Shown here: positions 26,003 to 34,378 of the stretch, piece after piece | How the letters are laid out: each line of letters begins with the position of its first letter | How positions within the stretch are numbered: the first letter of the stretch is position 1 | DNA from: JAEUSG01 sp964590225 | GTDB taxonomy: Bacteria; Fibrobacterota; OXYB2-FULL-49-7; JAEUSG01 | NCBI GenBank assembly: GCA_964590225.1 | Contig: CAZPWS010000013.1 | Location: forward strand, 3,008-67,007 | Reading direction: 5' to 3' | Length of the DNA stretch: 64,000 nucleotides | The notes under the pieces: generated by a model | What the model saw: the letters and a program-made list of their open reading frames with translations, nothing else | What the model was told of the DNA's origin: nothing | Database searches by the model: none | Position numbers and translations under genes: made by a program

Positions 26003-27280
26003 TTAACGCATCACTCCCATAGAAACAACAGGGAAAAGAGGTATCTTGACCCCTTCTTCCGTCTTTATGTTTCGCGCAGCATCCATTACAGCTATAACTG
26101 TCTGGTATTTTATGCTATTATCCGCCAGTATTTTTACATTGTAAAGATCTTTATAATCTTTAAATTCTTTCGATTGAATCGCGTCAACATAACTGTTTGA
26201 GAGTGACACAAAATCGCCACTGTTCCTCATAAGAAGCAAGCGAAGCACTTCCACCTTTAGCTCTTTAAGGGCTGTTGTTAATTTATCGTAATCATATTGG
26301 CCCTGTTTAGTCAATTTTATTTCCGGTTCAGCTTCTTGCGACAACTCAATTACGCCTTTTTTCAATGAATGCACAAGCGTAAAACCCTTCTCAGTAATAA
26401 TGAGTCCAAGATCAAGCGTTTTGGGTGGAACAGAGTTATCCTCGCCACCATCGCCCGAAGCAGCAGATGACTGCGGAAGATTTACGGTTGCCCTTCCAAC
26501 TTTAACAAACTCAGCAGAAGAAAGCAGAAGAGGAATTAAAACTACCATAAGTCCCATTATAGGAACCATATTCGGTTCCGTCTCGACAGCCTCTTTGGTC
26601 TTTTTCTCAGAGGCCTTATAATTCTTTGAAAGGCGCTCATCAGGAACCAGCGTTTTTATAAGTGGCGCAGTAGCTTCATCAATATCTGCAACTATTTTAT
26701 CAACGAGATTTCTATAGTAAGTGTAAAAAAGAATACATGGTATGGCAACGATTAAACCAAATAGAGTCGTATTCATGGCAGCTGAAATACCATTGGCAAG
26801 CATGGAGCTTTTTATTGCCGGTTCGATATCTGGTGCGCCTACCGCAGAAAAGGAGAGTATCAGGCCGTAAATTGTTCCCATAAGACCAACAAGGGTGGCT
26901 ATATTGGCAAACATGGCTATAAACGCCAGATCCTTTTCGAGTCGCGGTATGGTTGAGATAGTTCGCTCTTCAACAATTCCTCTAACATGCTTGTAATCGA
27001 CAGCGGCAGTTTCTATAGCCCCCTTAACTATCCACGGTAGCGCTCTTCGGCCTCCAGAATCACAAAGCGAAATTGCGCTTTCCGGCTTCCCTTCACGAAT
27101 ATCTTGCAATATCCTTAACATAAAAAGCTTGGCATTGATATTACTGCTTTTGGAAAGGAAGATGCCTCTCTTAACAATAAATAGAGCCGCCAATAGCGTA
27201 AGGAAAACAAGAATCCACATGAAAATGAACCCTGCCTGAGACGGAAGGAATGATAAAAGAAGCTGCTCCGTAAAACTCAT
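26003..27280 (-). CDS. ExbB-ExbD fusion with a degenerate ExbD half
   Basis: 425 residues. Residues 1-225 are a full MotA/TolQ/ExbB protein with membrane helices at about 17-38, 125-148 and 168-192 (GLMGTIYGLILSF, ISAAMNTTLFGLIVAIP). From about 230 an ExbD follows: EPNMVPIMGLMVVLIPLLL is its membrane helix, GRATVNLP ends the segment as in E. coli ExbD, and NVKILADNSIKYQTVIAVM is the periplasmic domain. Aligned with ExbD, the proton-carrying Asp is Gly here. The ExbB half has Ala in place of the Glu of the GIAEAL motif. No frameshift or internal stop is seen. Likely a structural or asymmetric subunit of the motor. Confidence 0.85.
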   Translation of the reverse strand: MSFTEQLLLSFLPSQAGFIFMWILVFLTLLAALFIVKRGIFLSKSSNINAKLFMLRILQDIREGKPESAISLCDSGGRRALPWIVKGAIETAAVDYKHVRGIVEERTISTIPRLEKDLAFIAMFANIATLVGLMGTIYGLILSFSAVGAPDIEPAIKSSMLANGISAAMNTTLFGLIVAIPCILFYTYYRNLVDKIVADIDEATAPLIKTLVPDERLSKNYKASEKKTKEAVETEPNMVPIMGLMVVLIPLLLSSAEFVKVGRATVNLPQSSAASGDGGEDNSVPPKTLDLGLIITEKGFTLVHSLKKGVIELSQEAEPEIKLTKQGQYDYDKLTTALKELKVEVLRLLLMRNSGDFVSLSNSYVDAIQSKEFKDYKDLYNVKILADNSIKYQTVIAVMDAARNIKTEEGVKIPLFPVVSMGVMR

Positions 27281-27295
27281 TATACAACAGCCTGT

Positions 27296-28063
27296 TTACA
27301 GGTTGATTTCCTTGATAAGTGTATTATCGGTAAATATTTTGATATTGCCATGAGTTACATGGATCCCTATACCTTCTTTAACTTGTGCAGTACTTATATG
27401 ATACTTATATGTTTTCCTTGATCGTTCTGTAAGCACATTGGCAAGTTTTAGCCCGAATTCGTCAATATCGTCTATGATTTTTTGCGTTATATTGTGATAA
27501 AAAGTAAATACGACAATTGAAGGAATAGCTATGGCAAGGCCAGCCAGCGTCGTATTCATAGCGGCGGATATACCCTGAGCGAGAAGCGTGGATTTCTGTG
27601 CCGGATCGATTCCGGGAGCGCCTACCGCAGCGAAAGATACTATAAGGCCATAAATAGTTCCCATAAGACCTACAAGTGTTGCCACATTTGCCGTCATAGC
27701 AAGATAATTAGTACGCTGTTCAAGCATAGGTACTGTACCAAGCGTCCGTTCTTCAAGAGCGGCTGTAATTTTTTCGGCTCCGTTCGCCGCGTTTTCAAGC
27801 CCCGCCTTTACAACCCGTGCAAGAGCCATGCCGCTATGCCTGTCGCACAACTTGATGGCCTCTGGTATGGAATCCTTCTTAATGAGATCGAATATCGATG
27901 CCATAAAAAGGTTAGCCTTGCCTCCTGCCCGTCCAACGAGAAATATGCCCCTTTCAATCATTAGAGCTATCGAGAAAACAAAAAAGAGGAGCAGAACCCA
28001 CAAAAAGCCATAGCCGGGCTCCGTCGCTGAAAAAGAGACCAAAAATTTTTGAAAGAAACTCAT
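27296..28063 (-). CDS. exbB: ExbB/TolQ/MotA-family proton channel protein
   Basis: 255 residues, three membrane helices (about 17-36, 125-150, 168-192) with the family core TVPMLEQRTNYLAMTANVAT, VGLMGTIYGLIVSFAAVGAP and GISAAMNTTLAGLAIAIPS. Very similar in layout to the ExbB half of the next gene, suggesting duplication. As in that copy the position of E. coli ExbB Glu176 is Ala. With ExbD and the TonB-like protein it would form the proton-driven part of an envelope machine. Confidence 0.92.
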   Translation of the reverse strand: MSFFQKFLVSFSATEPGYGFLWVLLLFFVFSIALMIERGIFLVGRAGGKANLFMASIFDLIKKDSIPEAIKLCDRHSGMALARVVKAGLENAANGAEKITAALEERTLGTVPMLEQRTNYLAMTANVATLVGLMGTIYGLIVSFAAVGAPGIDPAQKSTLLAQGISAAMNTTLAGLAIAIPSIVVFTFYHNITQKIIDDIDEFGLKLANVLTERSRKTYKYHISTAQVKEGIGIHVTHGNIKIFTDNTLIKEINL

Positions 28064-28079
28064 TTACTTTACCTCCACC

Positions 28080-28367
28080 CTATTTTATTAACGAAACATC
28101 CATAGTAAAGGGAGAGTCGTAGTACTTATACTCGAACATCTCACCGTTAATGTTTTTAGTAATATCTTTTCGTGATTCAAGACTGGCAAGAGCCATTGGC
28201 CTTATTTGAGGTCTTTTATCAACTGAAATAAGAGCGACCTGAGGCTTTTTGATTTTGCCTTCAATCGTAAAGGTTTCGAGAACTATCGAACGATTGGTTC
28301 CGCCCCGTTCAGCAGGCAGATGACAACACATTGCAATGAGCACAACAACCACTCTTTTGCAAAACAC
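28080..28367 (-). CDS. Small putative exported protein
   Basis: 95 residues from a GTG start preceded by AAGGGG; the first ~20 residues are hydrophobic with two cysteines (VVVVLIAMCCHLPA) and look like a signal peptide, without a clean lipobox. The mature part (ETFTIEGKIKKPQVALISVDKRPQ) is basic and may form a small beta domain. No family recognised. It stands 16 nt before exbB in the operon and 90 nt after the large TPR gene, so it is probably a periplasmic component of the same complex. Confidence 0.6.
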   Translation of the reverse strand: MFCKRVVVVLIAMCCHLPAERGGTNRSIVLETFTIEGKIKKPQVALISVDKRPQIRPMALASLESRKDITKNINGEMFEYKYYDSPFTMDVSLIK

Positions 28368-28457
28368 CCTTTTACCCCTTTTATAGTTCTTAACCTGTTT
28401 AACTTCAATGCATTGTAAAAATAAAACAATGGGTGCGCGAAAACAATATATTCCTCC

Positions 28458-31400
28458 CTATCTGCTCATCTTACTCTCAAGGATCTTTCTATAGACCTGA
28501 ATGTCGTTCCGGGCTGACTTAATTGCCTCGTCTGTAGATGCAATTCGAAACTTTATACTCCTTATTCTCGTTTGAATCGCCTTAACCTCTTTTTTAAGTT
28601 CGTCGTTCCTTTGAACCAGTTTTTCTCTTTCCGATGTAAACTCTTCGTAAGTTCTAAACTCGTTTACCCCTTCTGAAGCTTTCGTTTCAGTTGTTGTTGG
28701 CGGAGATTTTACTGCCTCTTTGACATGCGTCGTATCCCTTTTTGGTTCTTCTTGTTTGGGCTCTACATGCGCCTTGTGATCTGTTTCCACAACTTTTTCA
28801 GTTACAGCTACAATTTTATTTTGCTCGCTTACTTCACCACCAACAGAATCTTCCTTGACATTGTATTCAGCCACTTTGTCTTCAGGTGTTTCTTCTCCAG
28901 CGGCCAAAAGTCCGATTGAAGAGGTGTAATGGAGAGAAGTATCGATAGTTGCCTTAATAGAAACACCTATTCCTTCGCCATTGCCGGTTTTAAAGGATAG
29001 GGCAACAGAATTATCCCCACCAACAAGAATGTTTTTTATATCGAAGGAGTCAACCTTTGAAAAAGAACGATTTATAGCCGTATCGGCACTCACCGGCGTA
29101 CCATTCACCGAGAAACGATATTTCCCCCCGCTTGCTATGTAAGCGATAGCGTTCATAACTTTGCCCCGAAGCAGAAATTGTCTCTTTAAATATATCTGCT
29201 TATTATCAACTGTTCTTATTGAATTTCCACTCAGCTGTTTTTTGTCAATTTTCTTCCACAACGAGTCAAACGGCGATAACTTAGTCCAGCCTGCTACAGA
29301 ATCGCTACGACACCGCCATTCCAAACTTACTCCAATTTCAATTTCTGCCAACGCCTCCTTCGGAGTATATGTTTGAGGATCAAGTTTTTTAAGTGCCTCA
29401 AGGATTTTACGCCTCCACTCGCCTCCTATCGATTCTTTTTGTATATAATTGTAACCTTCTTCAAACAGTTTAAGAGCTCTATCCTGAATTTCAAAGGCGA
29501 CATCCTCTATCTGAAAAATTGTCTCCTCTCTTTCATCTCCCTTGATTTCAGGCGGAATTGCAGGACTATTTAGCATTTCACTCGACAGAGAAAAGAATAC
29601 ATTGGCCCTGTTAAATAGAATAGAGGCGATGGAGTCATCTATCGATATGATCTCGGTGTCTGCAAAACCCCTCTCTTTTAGCTTTGTCTTAGACTCAATA
29701 GTTTTCTGAAACGCCTGCATATAAAGAGGCTGGACAGTCTCAGCCAATTTTTGCCGATAAAGATAATGTTGTACCGCCATTTTTTTAATTTTGGCAGGAG
29801 CAGGAACACCCGACAACACCTCGGCAGCCTTGGCATGAAATCCGCCAAGCGATAGATAAGTTTTTAATATCGCGGCTCTTGACATATCCACAAACTTACG
29901 CTGTTCTTTTTTAATCAATGTATCAGAAGCGAGAGATTTAGCGAGATTAATATTGACCATATGCGGCTCTATACACTTTTCTCTCAATGCTACAGTCGCT
30001 ATGTAAATATCCCTCTCCGCAATGGCTGCTTTTGCGGGATCCTGCTTAGTGTCCCGCTCCTGAAGAATAAATGTCTCGGAAAAGGTTGTGTAGGCATCTC
30101 CTATTCTGTATGCTGCTTCAAAAAGTCTTTCTGATTTCAACTGTATCACCCTTGTATAGCTGTCAATCGTTTTCTTGAGCAGCTCAGCCTTATTTTTTTG
30201 TGCTTCCTCCATCGCCTTAGCCGGCAATTTGAATTCAACCGCCTCAAAACGGAGACGAACCATTTCTGCTATATTAAACGCCGCTTCGCCGGCGAAATAA
30301 TCATTATTCCGCCCGATCGGTCTGAGCGTCTCATTCCTTCCAATCAGTGCTTCAAATGCAGATTCTGCACTCGATTTATTGCCTTCCTTCTGTAGAATTT
30401 CGCACACTCTGTATCGAGCCTCTATTTCACCGGTTGAACCGGGAAAACGGCGGACAAAGTTTTCGAAGGCTTTTTTAGCACGATCCGGCTTATTTCCTTC
30501 AAGAAAATACTTGGCAGATGAAAACAGAAGCGCTTCCACCTCCTTAGCATCAGGATAAGCTTCGGCGTACCGCTCCTGTGATTCAGCCATCTTATCGTAG
30601 GCCTTCATTTTTTCGTAGCAAAGCCCAATATTAAAGAGAGCGTCCCTTGCTTTTACTGAAGAAGGATACCCCGCAAGAATAAGCTCATAACATACAATAG
30701 CTTCAGCAAAAGAACTGTCATTCTCAAAACAGGTTGCACCGTTAAAAAGTGCTCCATCAGCAAGTTTACTATACGGGTACTTTTGCTGAAGCCGCCTATA
30801 AATTGACGCAGCCTCCCGCCATTCACCTTGCTTTTCGTAAGCATCGGCAGCATTAAAGAGTACAATATCCATATTCGAGTAATCGGGATACTTCCTTTCA
30901 ATAGCAATAAAAAGAAGTGCCGCAACTTTATAGTCCTTCGCATGTCGCTTGGATTCGGCGTTCTGAAATGCCGATTCAACTCGACGGGCTTTTGCCTCTT
31001 CCCTGAACTTTCCATCGGGAGCGAGCGAATAAAGCGTATTGAATACCTTTTCGGCCATTTCAAATTCCTTTAAACCACTGTAGCATTGTCCTTGATAGAG
31101 CAAAGCCTCAAGTCGCTTCGAATCGGAGGAATCTTTAATCTTTGAAATTATGAGTGAGTAAATTTTTTGAGCATTATCAAACATTCGACGATTGAAATAA
31201 ATAGACGCCGGAATAAATGCTACATCTATAGTTTCATTATTATCCGGCAACAAGTTGACAAGATTCTGACATGCCTCAATAATATTTTTTTCCCTCTCGG
31301 TGACACGACCATCTTCGCCCTTATCCGTTTCCTCAATCCTTTGAGCGACAGCAATGGCGTTTATTGCCGCCTGCTGCCTGTGTGCTGTTTCGGGACGACG

Positions 31401-32783
31401 GGATACCGATAGGTACAATATCCTCGCGCTATCAAGGTTATAAAGATTCTGTTCATATATTACCGCATTAACCCAAAGCGCTTCGTATGTTTCCTCCGCT
31501 TCCTCGTATATAGCCGCAAGACGACTGTTGAGTGTAATAACCGATTTATATGCCGTGTTAGATGAAGTTTCTCTGGCCTTAGTAAAGCGGTATTGGGCAG
31601 CAGAAAGAATACATTTTATTGAAAGTGAATCTGCGCTTTTAAGCCATACCGGATCAGCTATTTTTTTCTGCCAAACATTACCCCTTGAATAAGTATCGAA
31701 AAAACGCTCCTTTTCTATTTGCGCGCTATCGTAGGAGCCAAGCCGCTCAAGGCAACGAATAATACCCATTCTGCCGCTAAGTACCTGACCGTAAAAAGGG
31801 TACTTATCCTGCATAAGACGGTAGCAGCTCATGGCACTCTCAAAATCCATCTGTTCTTCGTAGTAGGTCCCCATCCTGTTAAGTATCAGCAAGGCATAAA
31901 CCTTGTTTCCTAACATTTCAAGAAACTGGGTCACCCGTCCAAGATCGCCAACTTCACATAAGCTGACAGAGATATATTCGATAGCTTCATCACGGAACAT
32001 CGGGTTTTTTTCTACACCTGACTGCCGCACTCCATAAGCCTCAGAAACATCTATTTCCTCAATTAAGTGCCTGAATACCGTAACCGCTTCAGTGTAGCGA
32101 TCGAGCATATAGTACGACCATGCCAAACGATACAAAGCCTCAATAAACTTGTCTGAATCCCTGTATTTTAGCACCTCTTTGTAAATATCTATTGCTTTTT
32201 CATACCCTTTTCCGTTAATAGATGACGGATTATTGAAATAGTATGCTCCCATTTCCATTAGCGCATCAAGATAATGCGCTCCATTTGGATACTTCATAAC
32301 AAGAACTTCGAACGCTTTATTTGCCTTAGCGAGATCCTCACTCTTTTTATGGCAGAGGCCGGTATAATACAATACCTGCTCTGTCATAACCGAATCCTGA
32401 CTTCGCTTTAGTATATCACGATAAACCGCAAGAACCCTTGAAAAATCATATGAAGGATACTGCGGCTCTGCCTTTAATACACCCTTTTCAAACTTAGAAT
32501 ACTCTTCTTCATATATTGCAACACGATTCGAAAAATCAATTAGCTCTTTTTCGTATAACAGCTCTGAAAGGCGAAACATAAAATCTTCCACATATTTACC
32601 TTCCGGAGAAAACAGAACCAACATTTCAAGGTTTTTTATCAGCGCATCCCTCTCTCTCTTGATGGACGCTTCAATAAGCTGCGCCTCATTTTCGAGATCG
32701 GCAATTGCAGTTTTTCCCTTTTTTGCATAGACAAAATTAAAAAGCAGCATGATTACCAGTGAGAAGCGTACGATATTGGTCAT
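28458..32783 (-). CDS. Large exported TPR-repeat protein (1441 aa)
   Basis: Signal peptide at 1-20 (FSLVIMLLFNFVYA), a coiled-coil stretch, then TPR/Sel1-like helical pairs over most of residues 130-860; many carry the TPR pattern (ALYRLAWSYYMLDRYTEAV, ADAYEKQGEWREAASIYRRL). Near 1160-1290 a beta-rich segment (KRQFLLRGKVMNAIAYIASG, RFSVNGTPVSAD) resembles a galactose-binding-like sandwich. A Lys/Glu linker follows and the C-terminal ~55 residues are coiled coil. TPR scaffolds of this size with a signal peptide occur as GltD/AgmU in Myxococcus gliding machinery, which is the closest parallel by architecture. Its start overlaps the 532-aa TPR gene by 4 nt. Confidence 0.82.
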   Translation of the reverse strand: MTNIVRFSLVIMLLFNFVYAKKGKTAIADLENEAQLIEASIKRERDALIKNLEMLVLFSPEGKYVEDFMFRLSELLYEKELIDFSNRVAIYEEEYSKFEKGVLKAEPQYPSYDFSRVLAVYRDILKRSQDSVMTEQVLYYTGLCHKKSEDLAKANKAFEVLVMKYPNGAHYLDALMEMGAYYFNNPSSINGKGYEKAIDIYKEVLKYRDSDKFIEALYRLAWSYYMLDRYTEAVTVFRHLIEEIDVSEAYGVRQSGVEKNPMFRDEAIEYISVSLCEVGDLGRVTQFLEMLGNKVYALLILNRMGTYYEEQMDFESAMSCYRLMQDKYPFYGQVLSGRMGIIRCLERLGSYDSAQIEKERFFDTYSRGNVWQKKIADPVWLKSADSLSIKCILSAAQYRFTKARETSSNTAYKSVITLNSRLAAIYEEAEETYEALWVNAVIYEQNLYNLDSARILYLSVSRRPETAHRQQAAINAIAVAQRIEETDKGEDGRVTEREKNIIEACQNLVNLLPDNNETIDVAFIPASIYFNRRMFDNAQKIYSLIISKIKDSSDSKRLEALLYQGQCYSGLKEFEMAEKVFNTLYSLAPDGKFREEAKARRVESAFQNAESKRHAKDYKVAALLFIAIERKYPDYSNMDIVLFNAADAYEKQGEWREAASIYRRLQQKYPYSKLADGALFNGATCFENDSSFAEAIVCYELILAGYPSSVKARDALFNIGLCYEKMKAYDKMAESQERYAEAYPDAKEVEALLFSSAKYFLEGNKPDRAKKAFENFVRRFPGSTGEIEARYRVCEILQKEGNKSSAESAFEALIGRNETLRPIGRNNDYFAGEAAFNIAEMVRLRFEAVEFKLPAKAMEEAQKNKAELLKKTIDSYTRVIQLKSERLFEAAYRIGDAYTTFSETFILQERDTKQDPAKAAIAERDIYIATVALREKCIEPHMVNINLAKSLASDTLIKKEQRKFVDMSRAAILKTYLSLGGFHAKAAEVLSGVPAPAKIKKMAVQHYLYRQKLAETVQPLYMQAFQKTIESKTKLKERGFADTEIISIDDSIASILFNRANVFFSLSSEMLNSPAIPPEIKGDEREETIFQIEDVAFEIQDRALKLFEEGYNYIQKESIGGEWRRKILEALKKLDPQTYTPKEALAEIEIGVSLEWRCRSDSVAGWTKLSPFDSLWKKIDKKQLSGNSIRTVDNKQIYLKRQFLLRGKVMNAIAYIASGGKYRFSVNGTPVSADTAINRSFSKVDSFDIKNILVGGDNSVALSFKTGNGEGIGVSIKATIDTSLHYTSSIGLLAAGEETPEDKVAEYNVKEDSVGGEVSEQNKIVAVTEKVVETDHKAHVEPKQEEPKRDTTHVKEAVKSPPTTTETKASEGVNEFRTYEEFTSEREKLVQRNDELKKEVKAIQTRIRSIKFRIASTDEAIKSARNDIQVYRKILESKMSR

Positions 32784-34378
32784 TGTTCGCTTTCACCTCT
32801 ACTTGCTTTATCGAGTTTACCAATTTCACGATACACTTCAGAAAGCCGAACCTTTAATTGATCAAGATGCATAAAGCTCCAGTCAATAAACTTCGCCTGC
32901 GCATCTTCGGCTCCAGTGTAAGAAATCTCGGAATTTATAGAATGCTGCCGTATATCATCTCGCAGCTCGCGGCGGGTCCTGATCAATATCATAAGAGAAT
33001 CCCGTGATGCAATTATTCGGGATTCTTCCATCGGATCTCTTTGTCCAACCCTGCCAGTAGTAACAGCAGCAATAGCGGAAGTGAGAGAATCGGCCACCCT
33101 TTCCAGACCAGAGACTTCTTTATCAAGCTGTTCAAGAAAGCGCAGTTCGTAAACACCTGAGCTGCCGCTTATGTAGGCTGCCGCATCCAGACCGCGAAGC
33201 AGATCTTCGAAGCCCGCGCTGATTTTTCCCTTTATTGCCGTTATTGTATCATAAACAGCCGATATCAATCTTTTTTTGTCAAGAGTAATAGCCCTCGCAG
33301 ATAAATCATTACAAAATGCGCCAAACATTGAATGCGCGTCTGAGAGCTGATCAAGCTCCTTATAAACATCAAATGTGAGCTTCTTTCTCCTTATTGTTGT
33401 TTCAAGGTATGACCGCAAGGTATCGATTTTGGTATCTTGCTTTGTCCGGAGATATGCAGACTCAAGCACCATGGCCGCCTCAAAAATGTATTCTCCATTT
33501 CCTGCCGTAAGAAGTATTTCTCCCAGCTTTATTGCATTTGGAAGATCGTTACCATACAATTTGATTTGACTAAGAAAAATCAGCGATTCACCATAACGCG
33601 GCGAAAGCGGATCAATTTTTGCCAGAAATTCCTCTGCCCTATCCATTCGTTTAAGCTTTATATAAAGCTGCCCTGCTACAAGCTTGGCTTCGTCAGAAAG
33701 AAGCTTATCCTTTGTCCCCTTTATTATCGCATCAAGCTGTAGAAGTGCTTTCTCATAATTATTCAATTCTATGGCGCATAAACTCCTGATAAATAGCGAA
33801 GCATACCGAAGAGGAGAGTTGTCCGATATGGAAGCCATGACTTTTTCAGCATCAGCAAATAGTCTTTTTCTATAAAGTCGCTTGCCTTCTGTAAACTTTA
33901 CAGCATCTGCCATTTCTCCAATCGAGTCTGTCCTGAACATAATTTCCATATGAAACAGAACTCCTTCGTCATCTCCTTTTGTATATGCATGTTCGACAAG
34001 ACGAAAAAGCGCTTTGGAGCGAAACGGACTACCTGGGTATTCTTCCGATAAACGACGGTAAAAACCTACGGCAATCTTATCCATGCCGAGTGCTCTGTAA
34101 CTCTCACCCTTAAGAAAAAGGTAGGCATCCATCCTGCCATCAGGCAATCCCATAGCAAGCATTTCCCTAAGCTGCAGAATGGCAAGACGATATCTGCCAT
34201 TTGAGTAATTTCCAATTATCGCACGATATTCTCCAGGCAAAAGGGACAAACCATACTCAGGAGAACTATCATATCTATCAACTGACGAGTTCATTATGTA
34301 ATAGTCGTCAACAGAAGCAGCCCATATCGAACAAAAAACAGGCAAAATTACGAGAACTATTTTCGCTATTTGCAACAT
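32780..34378 (-). CDS. Exported TPR-repeat protein (532 aa)
   Basis: Signal peptide (IVLVILPVFCSIWA) followed by TPR-like helices from about 50 to 330 (YLFLKGESYRALGMDKIAVGFYRRLSEEYPGS) and a more helical, coiled-coil-like C-terminal third. Similar in size and layout to the periplasmic TPR protein GltE/AglT of Myxococcus, though this is a resemblance of architecture only. It overlaps the upstream large gene by 13 nt and the downstream 1441-aa TPR gene by 4 nt, so all three are translated together. Confidence 0.8.
   Translation of the reverse strand: MLQIAKIVLVILPVFCSIWAASVDDYYIMNSSVDRYDSSPEYGLSLLPGEYRAIIGNYSNGRYRLAILQLREMLAMGLPDGRMDAYLFLKGESYRALGMDKIAVGFYRRLSEEYPGSPFRSKALFRLVEHAYTKGDDEGVLFHMEIMFRTDSIGEMADAVKFTEGKRLYRKRLFADAEKVMASISDNSPLRYASLFIRSLCAIELNNYEKALLQLDAIIKGTKDKLLSDEAKLVAGQLYIKLKRMDRAEEFLAKIDPLSPRYGESLIFLSQIKLYGNDLPNAIKLGEILLTAGNGEYIFEAAMVLESAYLRTKQDTKIDTLRSYLETTIRRKKLTFDVYKELDQLSDAHSMFGAFCNDLSARAITLDKKRLISAVYDTITAIKGKISAGFEDLLRGLDAAAYISGSSGVYELRFLEQLDKEVSGLERVADSLTSAIAAVTTGRVGQRDPMEESRIIASRDSLMILIRTRRELRDDIRQHSINSEISYTGAEDAQAKFIDWSFMHLDQLKVRLSEVYREIGKLDKASRGESEQ

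Noticed and set aside
28373..28408. Promoter TTGAAG-17-TATAAA ahead of the small exported protein
   Set aside because: It would place the transcript start after the gene's ribosome binding site, so the match is probably chance.
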